A stretch of DNA of 64,000 bases from Trichosphaerium sp. ATCC 40318 (lineage: Eukaryota > Discosea > Flabellinia > Trichosidae). Below, piece after piece: positions 10,131 through 21,102 of this stretch. The translations under genes were made by a program, and so were the position numbers. Every line of letters starts with the position of its first letter. Positions within the stretch are counted from its first letter, which is position 1. The stretch is taken from positions 682,001-746,000 of the forward strand of contig JALMLS010000093.1 of NCBI GenBank assembly GCA_038496445.1. Reading direction: 5' to 3'. Below the pieces are notes generated by a model. It saw nothing but the letters and a program-made list of their open reading frames with translations. It was not told where the DNA came from and did no database searches.

Positions 10131-11933
10131 TTAAACAGTATTCTTTCTCATTAAAAGTAAAGGAGACAATGCCTTCACTGGCGCAGGTCGCTTAATACGT
10201 TCTGTGAGAATATCAGGACAATCTTTGGGAGTCATTTTCCATCGAAGAGGTTTCTTCCTTGGTACGTCTCTTCGCTTAGCCGTGGGTTTTCTAGCGCTTC
10301 CTCCTCTTGATTTTTTTGGAGAAGCTCTACGTTTTTTATCCCTTGATGTTTTTGGCACTGTTGCACGAAGTTTATGATGACCGGATATTTTCGCTGTTTT
10401 CGGGGTCGTTGTAGTACTTTTTCCCTTTGGAGTTGTGAACTTTTTAGGTGAAATTGTGGGCACTGAGTTCTTTGGAGATGATTGTACAATAAAATCTTCG
10501 AGTTTCCCAATGAGATCTCCATGTTGACAAGGTAAAACTTTTGGCAGTTCAGGTAAACTTTCTGTTACTTTAGACGCAGAATCCCATAAAAGATTAATAA
10601 GATAATTCTTCCATGCCTTTTAAACAATAAGAATTTAATTTGGTTTTTTTACATTCCACGTGACAATCACGTGTTTGGAAAAAAATAAATACTTACGCTG
10701 TGGTTAATCTTTGACATATCCTTTCTTTGTTTGGCTATGCAGAGAAGATATTTCGCTATGTAAGTGTAAGTAAGAACAAAGACAGTTGATGAGTCTTTTC
10801 AAAAAAAAACGTACTCATATAAAAGAGCTGTGTATCATTTTGACATGCGAAAGCATTCTTAAATGGAGGAATTCTAATTCCCTAAGCTTAATAAGATACT
10901 AGGTACGGTTATTAAAATACATACATTGGGTTTATTGAGATGGAAATTCCATGGTATGTCGTCCACCTACATTCAAAGAAATTAGGATAAGTATTTTAAG
11001 TTTGCTCATACGTGAACAGTGTTGTGTTTGTTATACTGTGGGTATTTAGACCATATAATTTGTAACGGCTTTACAGACGGGTATATATCTTGATTGGTCT
11101 GTGTAGAACGTTTTTTAATAGCCACACAATGATCTTTGTTTAAAGCTATAATTGCTATTAGTTTTCTTTTGTTTATGTCGCTAAACCACACCTGCTACAA
11201 TCTTAAATTTCCTACTTGTTAACAATCCCAAATGCTTCATCTTTTGTTCAACATATTTAAAAGGAGTAGAAGACCTAAAGATGATAAGAGAGCGAACGTG
11301 AAAAAGAACAATCAAACTCCCAAAAAAAAAAGTGTTGTGAATTGGGCCTTTGTGTAGTTTTTCTTTTGTTATCTTAGTACCATATTATAATATCATAGCG
11401 TTCGTAGCAAGCCTCCTAAATGCGGACATTAATTAGTTGTGAACTTCAGAAAATAACGGAGTGTACGTACAAGAAATTCGTTCATGTATGGTCTCCGGAA
11501 ATGGTAGAGGAGTTCCAGATCTTTTTTATACTGTTTTTTAATTGATGCTTTCCATTGATGATCATATAAAGTATAATCTATATCAAGTACCAGACAGAGC
11601 TTCCCTGGGCGTGGTTTTGCATATTCTGCAAAGGGTAACTACAAATGTTAGGAGTTTAAAGAAGCAAAGTCTCCAACTGTTTGTAAGGTGTTGAAACGCG
11701 TAGCAGTCACGGTTTTAAGCATTACGAACGCCTACCTTTGCTGATTCCTTAAGTTGTTCAGCAACGTCTTTTTTTCTCTTCGGATTAGCTTTACGTGGCG
11801 TCGGTTTTACTATAACGACGGGTTTTGCTGTCTTAGAAGAAAAGCGAACTATGACGCTAACCAATATAAATGCAGCCATGCTTAGAGGCAACAATTGCCA
11901 CGGCACTAACGTAACGTCAAGCATTTCGTACAT
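10131..11933 (-). CDS. UBLCP1-type HAD phosphatase with N-terminal membrane anchor
   Basis: Spliced exons give the HAD catalytic motif 'LCLVLDIDYTLYDH' (nucleophile in D-x-D-Y-T), 'RRPYMNEFL', 'YDIIIWSSTPFKYVEQKM', 'DIYPSVKPLQIIWSKYPQ', 'VDDIPWNFHLNKPN' and 'GIRIPPFKNAFACQND'. This is the order and spacing of the FCP1-like domain of UBLCP1, a phosphatase that in animals acts on nuclear 26S proteasomes. The ubiquitin-like domain that normally precedes it is absent. Instead the N-terminus (ATG 11931-11933) has a hydrophobic helix ('LLPLSMAAFILVSVIV') followed by Lys/Arg-rich sequence, which looks like a signal anchor. The C-terminus carries an added Lys/Arg-rich tail of about 100 residues (10131-10463). 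Introns use GTAGGC, GTACGT, GTACTA and GTATGT donors; the one near 10622-10700 contains two CACGTG sites. Confidence 0.82.
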
Positions 11934-12122
11934 TGTGACGCAATAAAAGCCTACACTAGGCTAAGCCGCAAAATAACATAAGCGCACCTTAGCTACAAAC
12001 TCTTAAACTTACAATGAGGCTTGCATTGCGATGTACAAAGCAGTGCCAAGACGACTAAATACCAACCAACCCACAAAAGTCATTCAGTTAAACGCAGCTA
12101 ATATTTATTGTTGTTACAACTA
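11934..12122. promoter_or_regulatory. Short bidirectional promoter region
   Basis: This 189-nt gap separates the divergent starts of the minus-strand phosphatase (11933) and the plus-strand LRR gene (12123). It must hold both promoters. I see no TATA box or other element that I could name with confidence. Confidence 0.35.
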
Positions 12123-13247
12123 ATGGCTACGCTAACAAACGAAGAGTTAATAAGGCAACACTATGGCTACACATACTCAGATGATGAGGAAGAAATACTG
12201 CTTCCCAAAATAACGCCTGTACCAACCCTTGTAGAACTATCGCTGAATGTAGCTGTGACAAGTTTTAGCCGCGTAAACAACTCTGTACGTCGAGAGGATA
12301 ATTAATTTACCATAACAATTTTGTAAGACTCTACGAATACTACCAGCGCGACTATTACGCATTTTAATGGCAAAAATGGAAGAAAAAAACATTCTGGACG
12401 AATCAAATATTGAACGCTTTTTCTTGCCTACCATTCGCACTCTCAACCTTCGGAATATGAAATACGTCGATAAGAGCATGTTTAATAAAATTAAAGCGAG
12501 GTTAGTTAAAAAAACATTCAACTCGGCCTAGTTAGCTACGAAACATCAGTATACTGATCTTACATTACAGATGCACTAATTTACAAATATTCTGCCTGTC
12601 CGATATACATTACACTACAGAATCAGCCTTAATAGATACTATAATATCACTACCACAACTGACAATACTCGAGATTACCAACAGGTTACATTTAAGCACA
12701 TAATTTAAATTTTCTTTCAAAAAAAAGAAAAAAAATGCTGACTTTTGTTTAGCGCAATTTCGGACAATGCAATAACACAAATAGTAAAAAGTCAACATAA
12801 ACTTAAAGGTCTTAATGTTGACGGATGTCAGATAACAGGTACTAAGTTATTGGCTTTGCAATCTAAGAAAAATTGTTACTAACTTTTTTTCCTTCTTTTA
12901 AGGCACGTGCTTGGCTAATGTTGTGGCTTGTTGTAAAGAATTGGTCGCTTTGAATGTATCTAATATTAATACCTTGGACAATGAATGTCTCTTCAATTTT
13001 CTTGACAAGTGCAAGTCTTTAAAGTACTTGAACTGTACAGACTGCTTGTTTATAGGTACGCTTTTATTACTCATAGCATTATAACATCACGTTTTTCTCA
13101 CCACTTGACGTGCTTGTATTTTAATAATTAACTGTAAACAAAGATGACAATGCACTACTCAAAGTCAGGAAATATAATAATATACAAAACTCAGTACTGG
13201 ATTCCCTTGAAGATTTATGGACAACAATTACAACTGAGGCTACATAA
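12123..13247 (+). CDS. Leucine-rich repeat protein (AMN1/F-box-LRR type)
   Basis: The start ATG at 12123 opens an acidic leader ('SDDEEEILLPKI'). LRR-type sequence follows over at least five exons: 'LPTIRTLNLRNMKYVDKSMF', 'CTNLQIFCLSDIHYTTESAL', 'LPQLTILEITN', 'LNVDGCQIT', 'CKELVALNVSNINTLDNECL' and 'CKSLKYLNCTDCLFI', ending 'SLEDLWTTITTEAT' and TAA at 13245-13247. The Cys-containing LRR pattern (C-x-x-L-x-x-L-x-L/V) is that of SCF substrate receptors. An F-box is not clear at the N-terminus. Donors are GTACGT (about 12287), GTTAGT and GTACGC. The join between the exon ending near 12683 and the one starting near 12810 does not fit a GT-AG pair in frame and is unresolved. Confidence 0.65.
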
Positions 13248-13437
13248 CTGCCGTATTAACGTAGTTTCATATCAACGACTTGAAATAAAACTTAAGTTCC
13301 AAATTCTCCTTGCTACGTAGCCTTTTGCAACAATAAACTTGATGTAAACCGAAAACATTAAAAAGGTGTAAGTACAAACAACAACTATTGCTTAACATGT
13401 GCGTGGCTTAAAATGTGCTCAAGTGGAATCGAAAAAA

Positions 13438-13946
13438 ATGACGTCTACTTGTACTGAAGATGTGCTAGAACTTCAAGTAAAGTACGCCAAAGCACAAAAG
13501 AGTGAAATGAGAGCACTTTACTATGTTGAATTCCAGAGATTGAGGCTAGAATCTCAGAAGAGAAAATACGACATGCAGTACTCGCTTTACGAAGAGAAGA
13601 AACAACATACTGATGAACTAGAGGTTGCGTTGTCTCTAAACACAAGAAGCCGCTATAATTCCTTTCCTAGGAGCGTCTCATTCAGGCTCGTGAAGCTTGT
13701 AGAGAAGATGCGAATACTTTTTACAACGCCGACGAATCCAATAATGAAGATGTCTCTGATCATGAGGTACCTTGGAGTCTGCTACCCGTGCTAGTTTCGT
13801 TTAATAGTCATTCTTACTTTTCTTGTGAGCATTTAATCGGTTGGCACATCACCTCAGACGACAGGATACAAAATGATTTAAGCGAGATAATCAAGAGCGC
13901 TGAAGAAGCGCTCCATTCAATAAAAATCAAAGAACCCACGCAATAA
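13438..13946 (+). CDS. Small coiled-coil protein
   Basis: The ATG at 13438-13440 (MTSTCTEDVLELQ) starts a charged heptad-like region: 'VKYAKAQKSEMRALYYVEFQ', 'RLRLESQKRKYDMQYSLYEE', then, after a 47-nt intron with a GTTGCG donor, 'ERLIQAREACREDANTFYNA' and an acidic 'DESNNEDVSDHE'. A last exon can supply 'NDLSEIIKSAEEALHSIKIK' and TAA at 13944-13946, but its phase does not match perfectly. The arrangement is loosely reminiscent of Sds3/BRMS1 coiled coils of Sin3 histone-deacetylase complexes; this is weak and should not be taken as an assignment. Confidence 0.5.
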
Positions 13947-14148
13947 ACAAATCGTTTACATGATAAAAACGTTGACTTTGTTCTTTTTTGTTTTTCACAA
14001 TGCACGTAAAACGTGCTTTACATTTTGACAATGTAATACATATCACTCTACATGTCATAAAGCTTGCTATTACCTTTTTGCAACGATTACTTCATTGTTA
14101 AGCGTTTAAATTTGGCAACAACATCCTACAAACAAAGAACTGAGCAAG

Positions 14149-16770
14149 CTACTTTATGTGTAATCGAAAAATAATATGTCGTACAGGGAAATGGCAGTTC
14201 ATGTATTCTTCAGATTCTATTGTTGCTTCACTTTCTGGATATCCATCCCATTTTACTTTGTATACATTAACCTCAAGACTCCGTCCTTTTTCATCCTTGA
14301 CTCTAACAACACTCTTCTTAAGAATTCTTTCAGGGGTATCTATCTGAACTTCTTCTTTTTGGGTTTTCTCTGTCTTTACTTTAACGCTTGTGTGTACTTG
14401 TTGTTTCTTCCTTTGAGATGTTGAAGTAGTAGTAGGTGTGTTTCCAGGAGACATATTGATGGTTGAATTAATACTACCAGATATACTTGCAGCTAAAACA
14501 ACATTCAGAGAAAAACTGATCACTCACACTACTGTTCTCCCATGTAGTACCTTGAATCATATTGTTGTCAACGTTTACTGGATCCAGTGGAATGTGGTAC
14601 ATATAAGCATTTGTTAATATTGTGCATATAGCGAGCCTATTACTTCGATAAACCAAAAGTTAAAAATGTTGATTGATAGATATCACATACCTTTTCTTTA
14701 ATAATGTATTGTCACCTGATCCACGTGCTAATTTTTTAGTCCTCCTTTCTAATACAATATACTCTTTATCATTATCCGATTCAGCCTTACTCAGGGTAAG
14801 ATTTTCCTTTGGCGACAACACAACATGTAAAAATCTTGCAACTGCATGAATCCTAGAAAAAGAGTAAGTTTTTTAAAGGTGAATTTAAACGTTCTTGAAG
14901 TTATTAGTAAAGTCACCAAAATACCAATAATTTATAGCTAGAAGACAAGGATCCAGAGCTTTTTTAAAGATAAGCAAGAGAATTGTATGAGTTTTATGCA
15001 TAAAGCACTGTACCATATTTTGTTAAACATGTCTCCTTGTCTGCTATGATTATTGAAAAAAAAACTCTATCTGGTGGTAAAGCTACTTGCTGTTATCACG
15101 TGATTTTTATATTCAAGAATATTCTCTTTTACCCTCTTTACTATTCTCAAACCATGTTTTAAGATCTGTAGGAGTTAACACAAGTACATCTACAACAAAA
15201 CAAGTAAGTATCAACAAGTTACTATTTACAACCTGTTTTCATTACATCGTCAATTGCCATATACTCCAATCCTCCTTTTATTGAAACTCCAGTTTGTTTA
15301 AGGTATGTGTACCATAATTCAGTCGTCTGTGTGATTACTAGAATCAATCAGTTAGCAAGAAAAAAATCAGAAAACGTACTCAAAGCTGTATTTGTAACCA
15401 GACGATTACAGCCACACATATCAACAAACTCGTTAACCAATGGAATATCTTGCTCCTTAATAAATTTTGACAGTGCCTCAGCTTTTATCTTCATGTCTGG
15501 GCATGACACAATACCTCCCTTGGTGAACACTAGCAAGACTGTAACAACTCTATTTTTATTCCAACTCACCAAGGCGTGACTCTTTCTTTGTCTTTAGCTC
15601 ATTGTCCTCAGTTATGCCTACAAATACAACTCATAAGGACAAAAATGCAGTGATTAATAGAACATACAAAGACCAGTGTCTGGGATACATTGATAGAAAC
15701 ATGCATCACTCTTATCTTAACAAAAACAGTGTTAAATACATTAGATACAAAAGTTTGAACATACATGTTTTGTTACGCACATCTTTCATCCAATTACAAA
15801 GTGAGCGTGAGTCAGTCAATAAACTTGACTCCCATGGTATTTTTGTAGATTTGGGGGTTACTGTTGTACAATGAACAAGGTAAGACAATAGACTAACTAT
15901 AAACGATTCATTAGGATGAGGATTACGTGGCCAAACAGAACACACTTCTTCAAGTCTAATAACAATGTAAAAAACACAGATTACAATTGTAATTTAAACA
16001 CCTTTTGAAATCGATATTAACACTTATCTCAGTAGTTCCAAAAGGTGTAAATACCCAGCCATCATTACTAGCAAGATTACGGCCACCTTAACAAACATAA
16101 GAATATGACTTCAAGGTATGCCAGGGTTTATGATTTTGTCGAAAAGGTATGCTCAGAGAAACAATTTTGATTTTAATGTCGTGCACAGAAGAAAAAAGTG
16201 TACTAAAAAATTGTGTACTTGGATGAGATAAACCGTTATCACAAGTGTACGGGACCTGAACAACTACGAATGGGGTCTCGGCGTCATCAAGTTGTTTAAT
16301 ATGGATCTATACAATGTTTATAAAGAGTTGTAACCGTTGAAAAGGGTACCTTGAGTACACTATTGTCCAGAAATGAAATTGATGATATTTCCTGTTTAAC
16401 AGACAATAGTTTGCGGTTTTTTCCTTTTTTCGGTTTAATCTGTAGTGTGAACACCGGTTTAATACTATTTGATGATTTCTTCAACCGCTTGCGAGGAGAC
16501 ACAGACTTTACCAACATGACCTCTTTTATTATTACTTCATTTAACGCCAACGCACTTAAGTGCTCATTCTTCAACTAAAAACACGTGTTTTATAGTTTTT
16601 TCACCTGTGCAATTCCTCAGGCTGTTGCGCTACCCTATAGAAGTTGAGCGGCAATACGCAATCCTTATACTTAGCTACAGCTGAAACAGAAGAACTATCT
16701 TTAAACGTCACATGTTTTTTGTGAAACAAAACTGTACAACATACTTTTCGTGAACCCCGACCTTCTAGTC
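14149..16770 (-). CDS. Large multi-exon protein ending in a chromo-like domain
   Basis: Joined exons encode a basic N-terminal region ('SVSPRKRLKKSSNSIKPVF', 'QIKPKKGKNRKLLSVKQEI'). A folded-looking middle follows ('NDGWVFTPFGTTEISVNID', 'VCSVWPRNPHPNESFI', 'EQDIPLVNEFVDMCGCNRLV', 'RLAICTILTNAYMYHIPLDP'). The C-terminus reads 'DTPERILKKSVVRVKDEKG' then 'VYKVKWDGYPESEATIE', close to the chromodomain core (ERIL-x..Y-x-VKW-x-GYP-x-SE-x-T-x-E). Chromodomains bind methylated histone tails, so a chromatin role is inferred. I cannot name the middle region. The 5' end is uncertain: an open frame with coding character runs back to about 16770 (through 'KHVTFKDSSSVSAVAKYKDC'), joined by a GTAGCG-donor intron that contains CACGTG. 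Its stop is only about 45 nt from the next gene. Confidence 0.6.
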
Positions 16771-16813
16771 TTATTTACACAAGTAGTACATGTTTTTAAG
16801 GTGTAAGACTTGT

Positions 16814-17761
16814 TTATTGGCGTCTTTTGTACATTGTAAGATTTATAACATTGCTCGTAACCAATGAGGCATCACCACAATTTTTTTTTGCGTATATTTT
16901 GACTTTTGCAAATACTTGAAGAGGAAACACATCTGGTGTTTCATCACAGGCAGCCATCACTTCAGAAGTTTTACCTTGAAGAGATAATGTACCAGAAGAC
17001 AGATGAGATGTTCTAGATGATAATCCTGTCTTTTTGTTATCAAAAAGTAATGATATCTCACTTGTTTGTACATCTCCTGGATTCAATGTAATGTCGGTGC
17101 TAACATCGTTCTTTCCTTCTGCTTTAAAAAATTGAGAATAACTGTGGTTAGTCTTGAAATTGCTGAGAAACCCTCCATGCTCCTTCATTATAGGTTTCCA
17201 AATATAAATAACATGACCACCTTCAATTAGGTGATGTCCATCAACCTTTAATCCATAGCCAAGGTAAGCTATCTTTTTTGTTTTACCAATATTCTCAAGT
17301 TTAAGTTTGAATGTTATACTCTGTCCTTTGTGTACATGTTTCTTGTCACAACTCAACTCTGCAATGATGTTCGGACGAAGCTTATGTCGATACTTCTCTT
17401 TCCATGTGACTGCTGCATCAACATTTTAGCATTTGAGGACATGATTGTAACGAGATGTAGAGGACGTACGATATTTAAAATCTTTCACGATTTGTTGCTG
17501 GATACGAGCCTGTTTTACAATATATCGGTGGACAGCAAACTCTATTTCTTCAGCGTCAGGTCCCCACTTCCGATGGTACAAATGGCGATAAATGTAATCT
17601 GAGTCACTTCGTATCATTTCGCATAGATATTGATTCGATTGTTGTAAAGAAGCTAAATCTTGCCATGAAAGGTCGTTTCTTACAATAATATTCTGTAGTA
17701 TCTCAACAGGAAGCAAAAACAAGTCTGCGACATCTGTAGATGAGATGTCTGTATTTGCCAT
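16814..17761 (-). CDS. F-box protein with beta-sandwich-like C-terminus
   Basis: Exon 1 (ATG 17759-17761) carries an F-box: 'LFLLPVEILQNIIVRNDLSW', 'LASLQQSNQYLCEMIRSD' and 'YIYRHLYHRKWG'. A GTACGT-donor intron (about 17410-17476) then joins in frame to 'VTWKEKYRHKLRPN', the W-K-x-x-Y segment that often follows an F-box. The second exon (16814-17409) encodes about 190 residues with alternating hydrophobic strands ('QSITFKLKLENIGKTKKIAY', 'HHLIEGGHVIYIWKP', 'FPLQVFAKVKIYAKK'), probably an immunoglobulin-like or jelly-roll substrate-binding domain. I do not recognise the family of this domain; ApaG, as in FBXO3, was considered, but its motifs are absent. The probable role is SCF ubiquitin-ligase substrate receptor. 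Confidence 0.75.
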
Positions 17762-18090
17762 ATCGCCTTGTCGTTTAATACAATGTGTGGTTTATTGCTT
17801 TCTCTTCACTGAAGGACTACTTTAAAAAAAATACTTATTTTCCAAGAAAGAAATATAGCTAAGACATTTGCTCAGAGCTGGTCCAGCATTTGAAGTTAAA
17901 GTAATATTACTGCACTTACTAATAGAGAATGCACTAAGTCGGTTTACTTATCAGGTAGGTAAGAATACTGGTTTTTATTTTGTTTTGTTACTACTATACA
18001 TTTTGTGGCCCAACAAAAAAAAGCAAACATCACGTGATGTGTAGGTGAGTGGGAAGGAGGGAGGGCGTGGGGACCACTGTTAATAAATTA
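17762..18090. other. Gap between tandem minus-strand genes
   Basis: The gap contains the promoter of the F-box gene starting at 17761 and the 3' flank of the RasGEF gene. A 10-bp palindrome ATCACGTGAT lies at about 18028-18037, next to a G-rich stretch (GGAGGGAGGG near 18055-18065). No coding exon is recognised. Confidence 0.4.
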
Positions 18091-20955
18091 TCAATCTGAT
18101 CTCTTCTCCAGTTGTAGTGATGTTGCATATAACTTGTCTTCATTGTATACATCCAAGTTAAGTAGTCTTGAAACAAGTAATGGTACAACAACTAAGCCAT
18201 AAGCATAAGGCTGCCATTTTATCATTTCAAGAATAACCTTTGCATGTTGCCTACATTTTCCAAAGTTGATTAACGCTTGTCCTTTCTTATCAACATGATC
18301 GGGATGTGCATCATCAACAAATGTAAGATCTGTAAAGTACATCCCAAGATAAGGAACACAAGGAGGATCAGCACAACTGAGAAAATCACGAATCTTTCGA
18401 AGGTTTTTACTATTGTCAACTAGACGTAAAAAGTAAGTGATTGTTGAAGTAGTAACCAACAAAAAGGCTAAAAAAATAACTGTCAGTACGCACCAAAATC
18501 CCGTAAATGAGATATTATTTCCTTATGCTTGGTAGATAAACCCTAAATTGATTAAATCAACTTTTTTTTTTCAACAAATTCAAAATCTGTTTTCGACAAG
18601 AAATCTATTTGTCATGTCACTTACCCTCCATGTTTGACGTAATCTTGTTACAGATATCTGACTTAACCCTGCTATTACTTCCATAACACCATTAAGGTTT
18701 CTAAGGCTCACAAAGGCCTCACCAATTTCAATAAAATATTGCAAAACTTTGGTACGTTTTTTAATTGTTTTACGTTTTAAGATCTCAGTAGAGATCCATT
18801 TAGAAACATCGTTGAACCTATTTCTTACAAATTTAGTAAAGATCGTAGGTTTGAAAGATTCAAAAAAAAATGACAATCTCGAGAATTTGTCACGTGTAAA
18901 ATCACGTGCCGTATGATTAACATAAATATATTAGGTGCTTCTGTTTCTTTGTCTTCTTTTCTCCAACGTTGTCTAACGCATTCATAAGGCTGGACTTTAG
19001 CGTACATTCTAGTACGAAATAACATTAGACAACACCAACAAAAATAACAATTCATCAAAAACCCAACACTTGAGCTGTATACACAAGCAGGGAGAGTGTA
19101 TAGTTTAGGACAGATAAAATATTACTTTATGAGCTTACCTATGTTCTATGAGAGTAAGTTGGCGAGCAACTTCTAATGGTGGAAAATCCACGAAAGGTGT
19201 ATTCGGTGTTACTTTTTTAGGTAAAAGAGCTCTTGGTGCTGTACTCATTGCTACTTCTCTCATTACTTTTACTGTATCATCAGCTTCTCCACTACGCTAT
19301 AAAACCAATCACTAAATCACTACATAATAAATAACTACCGTACCATCTTTTCAAATAAAGGTTCAAGTCTTGACTTGTACGATGGGGGCATGCTCTGTAT
19401 AAATAACAATAATTCTTGTATATAGATATCCTTGTGGATAAAATCATTCCAATACTTTTGCATCCAATAAATCAAAATTGTAGCTGTTCTAGACAATAAT
19501 TAGAAGTAAATACAGGCGCATATAACCATTGCAGACAATAGTCGAAGAAGAAAAAAAACCACAAAGAATAAAAAAATACGAAAAAAAGAAGAAAAAAAAA
19601 GTTCCAACCCTTTCTTATTTCGGAGTAATGTGACAACATACCTATTTTGGGCAAACGTAACAGTAATAGCTGATTCATCTTCATCATTTGCTTCGAATTT
19701 TCGCCTTAAAATACGCACAATTTCCTGTGGTGTAGTAAAGGTACGAAAACTGAGCATAAACTGCTCCAAGTATGTATTATCCTCCCTGTATAGATTATTC
19801 ACAAGGAATTCTAGGGTTCCAGCCAATAAAAGCTTTCCTCCTTCGCTAGAAACGCCCCAAATAGCATCTGAGTCAACTTCATTTTGTTGTTCGACCAAAA
19901 AATCAATAGGACGCTGAAGCTCAGTGCTACTACTTCGAATTAGATATTTAAAGGCTTTTCTATAATGTACCGATTGACTCTTGCTCTAGGAGAACGTTGT
20001 GGAGATGGTGGAGTATCTGCAGAGGAATCTGTATGCTCAAGGCTAGAACGCTTCTCTTCTTCTGTTGCTTCCTTAAAACACGTGTCAGAATAAGTTTGAC
20101 AGTGGTTTTGTTTAGGTACCAATTTTAAGTTTAATTCCATCAAATCCTATAGCTTATATCAAACAGAGTATAGCAAAAATGGTTCGTACTGTTTCTATAG
20201 TAATTGTGGCACGCTTTCTATGCGCATTTATCAAGGATTTGTTCTGATTTTTTAAATTCGGTACAAGAGGTTTAAATCCAAAGAAATTATGACCCTGTGG
20301 CGTACTGGCATAATCCTACGACAACTGTGGGTCATAGTTGAAATTACACGTGTAATTCCACACGTACTTTTGTAGGCCTGCTCCAAAGCATCTGAGGAGA
20401 TTGTGTAGGTACCTCTGCTAGGTTATCACCTGATTTAGAACGTGGTATTGGTGGTTCACTGCCAGCTGTCTCTTTTTTCTTGTGCAATTGTAGTTTTAAC
20501 TTCTGCTGTGCTAACCATGCTTTACTAGCCGATTTTGTTCGCTCTGGGATAGTAGGCTTGGAACGGGGCGATTTCGGCGTATCAATCGATTTCGATTTTT
20601 CTTTAGTAGGAAAACCGTCTGACCATGACCCATGGCGTACTTTAGGCGAAGATTGTCCTTTCTGAGCTTGTTTTGGTAAAAAGCAAAAGCATGTAATTGT
20701 GTACCTCTAGATTTTTTTGATATTTCGCCAGGAGTTGTTGCAATTCAGCTACTTTTGCTTTTTCAGCTTTTAACTCTTTTTGAAGTGCCTTTTGTTTTGT
20801 GCCCACTTTTTTGCCGCTTTGTGAAACGCTGCTACCTTCACTTGCGCCTTCGCGGCGTCAGTGCGACATCGCTTGTTTTCAGACAATAAATGTAGACAGT
20901 TGTAGCATGTACTAGTCGGGTCATTCGAGTTCGAATGCTTGCCATGACTAGACAT
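18091..20955 (-). CDS. Ras guanine-nucleotide exchange factor (REM + CDC25)
   Basis: The start ATG at 20953-20955 opens a Ser-rich leader and a coiled coil ('ALQKELKAEKAKVAELQQ'). A Ser/Pro-rich linker has Pro motifs ('SPKVRHGSW', 'TPPSPQRSPRA'). The RasGEF N-terminal module follows ('GTLEFLVNNLYREDNTYLEQ', 'FMLSFRTFTTPQEIVRILRR'), then the catalytic CDC25 domain: 'VDFPPLEVARQLTLIEH', 'RWRKEDKETEAPNI', 'RNRFNDVSKWISTEILKR', 'LNGVMEVIAGLSQISVTRLR' and 'PPCVPYLGMYFTDLTFVDD', ending 'LYATSLQLEKRSD'. The catalytic order and the PCVPYLG(M/V)YLTDL motif are intact, so an active GEF is expected. Family members load GTP onto Ras/Rap at membranes. At least eight introns interrupt it, one (about 18880-18905) with two CACGTG sites. 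Confidence 0.88.
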
Positions 20956-21102
20956 GGTGTTGTTCCTATGTCATACAGTAAACCAAACTCCTTTTGGTCA
21001 ATTTAATGATTGCACACCATTTTTGCGCCCGAAGATTTTCTATTGCAGTCAACGCCGACTTAGTTTTTCATTCCGAAGGTCCAACACAAAAATAAGTTTA
21101 CA
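20956..21102. promoter_or_regulatory. Compact bidirectional promoter region
   Basis: A 147-nt gap between the divergent starts of the RasGEF gene (20955, minus) and the lamin-tail gene (21103, plus). It must contain both promoters; no individual element can be named. Confidence 0.35.

Noticed and set aside
12108-12122. Earlier start of the LRR gene
   Set aside because: The upstream open codons begin with TTG; the first ATG in frame is at 12123.
13399-13437. Earlier start of the coiled-coil gene
   Set aside because: The upstream codons open with GTG, not ATG; the first in-frame ATG is at 13438.
16814-17409. ApaG domain as in FBXO3
   Set aside because: The strands and length suggest a beta-sandwich, but the ApaG signature glycines and motif are not present.
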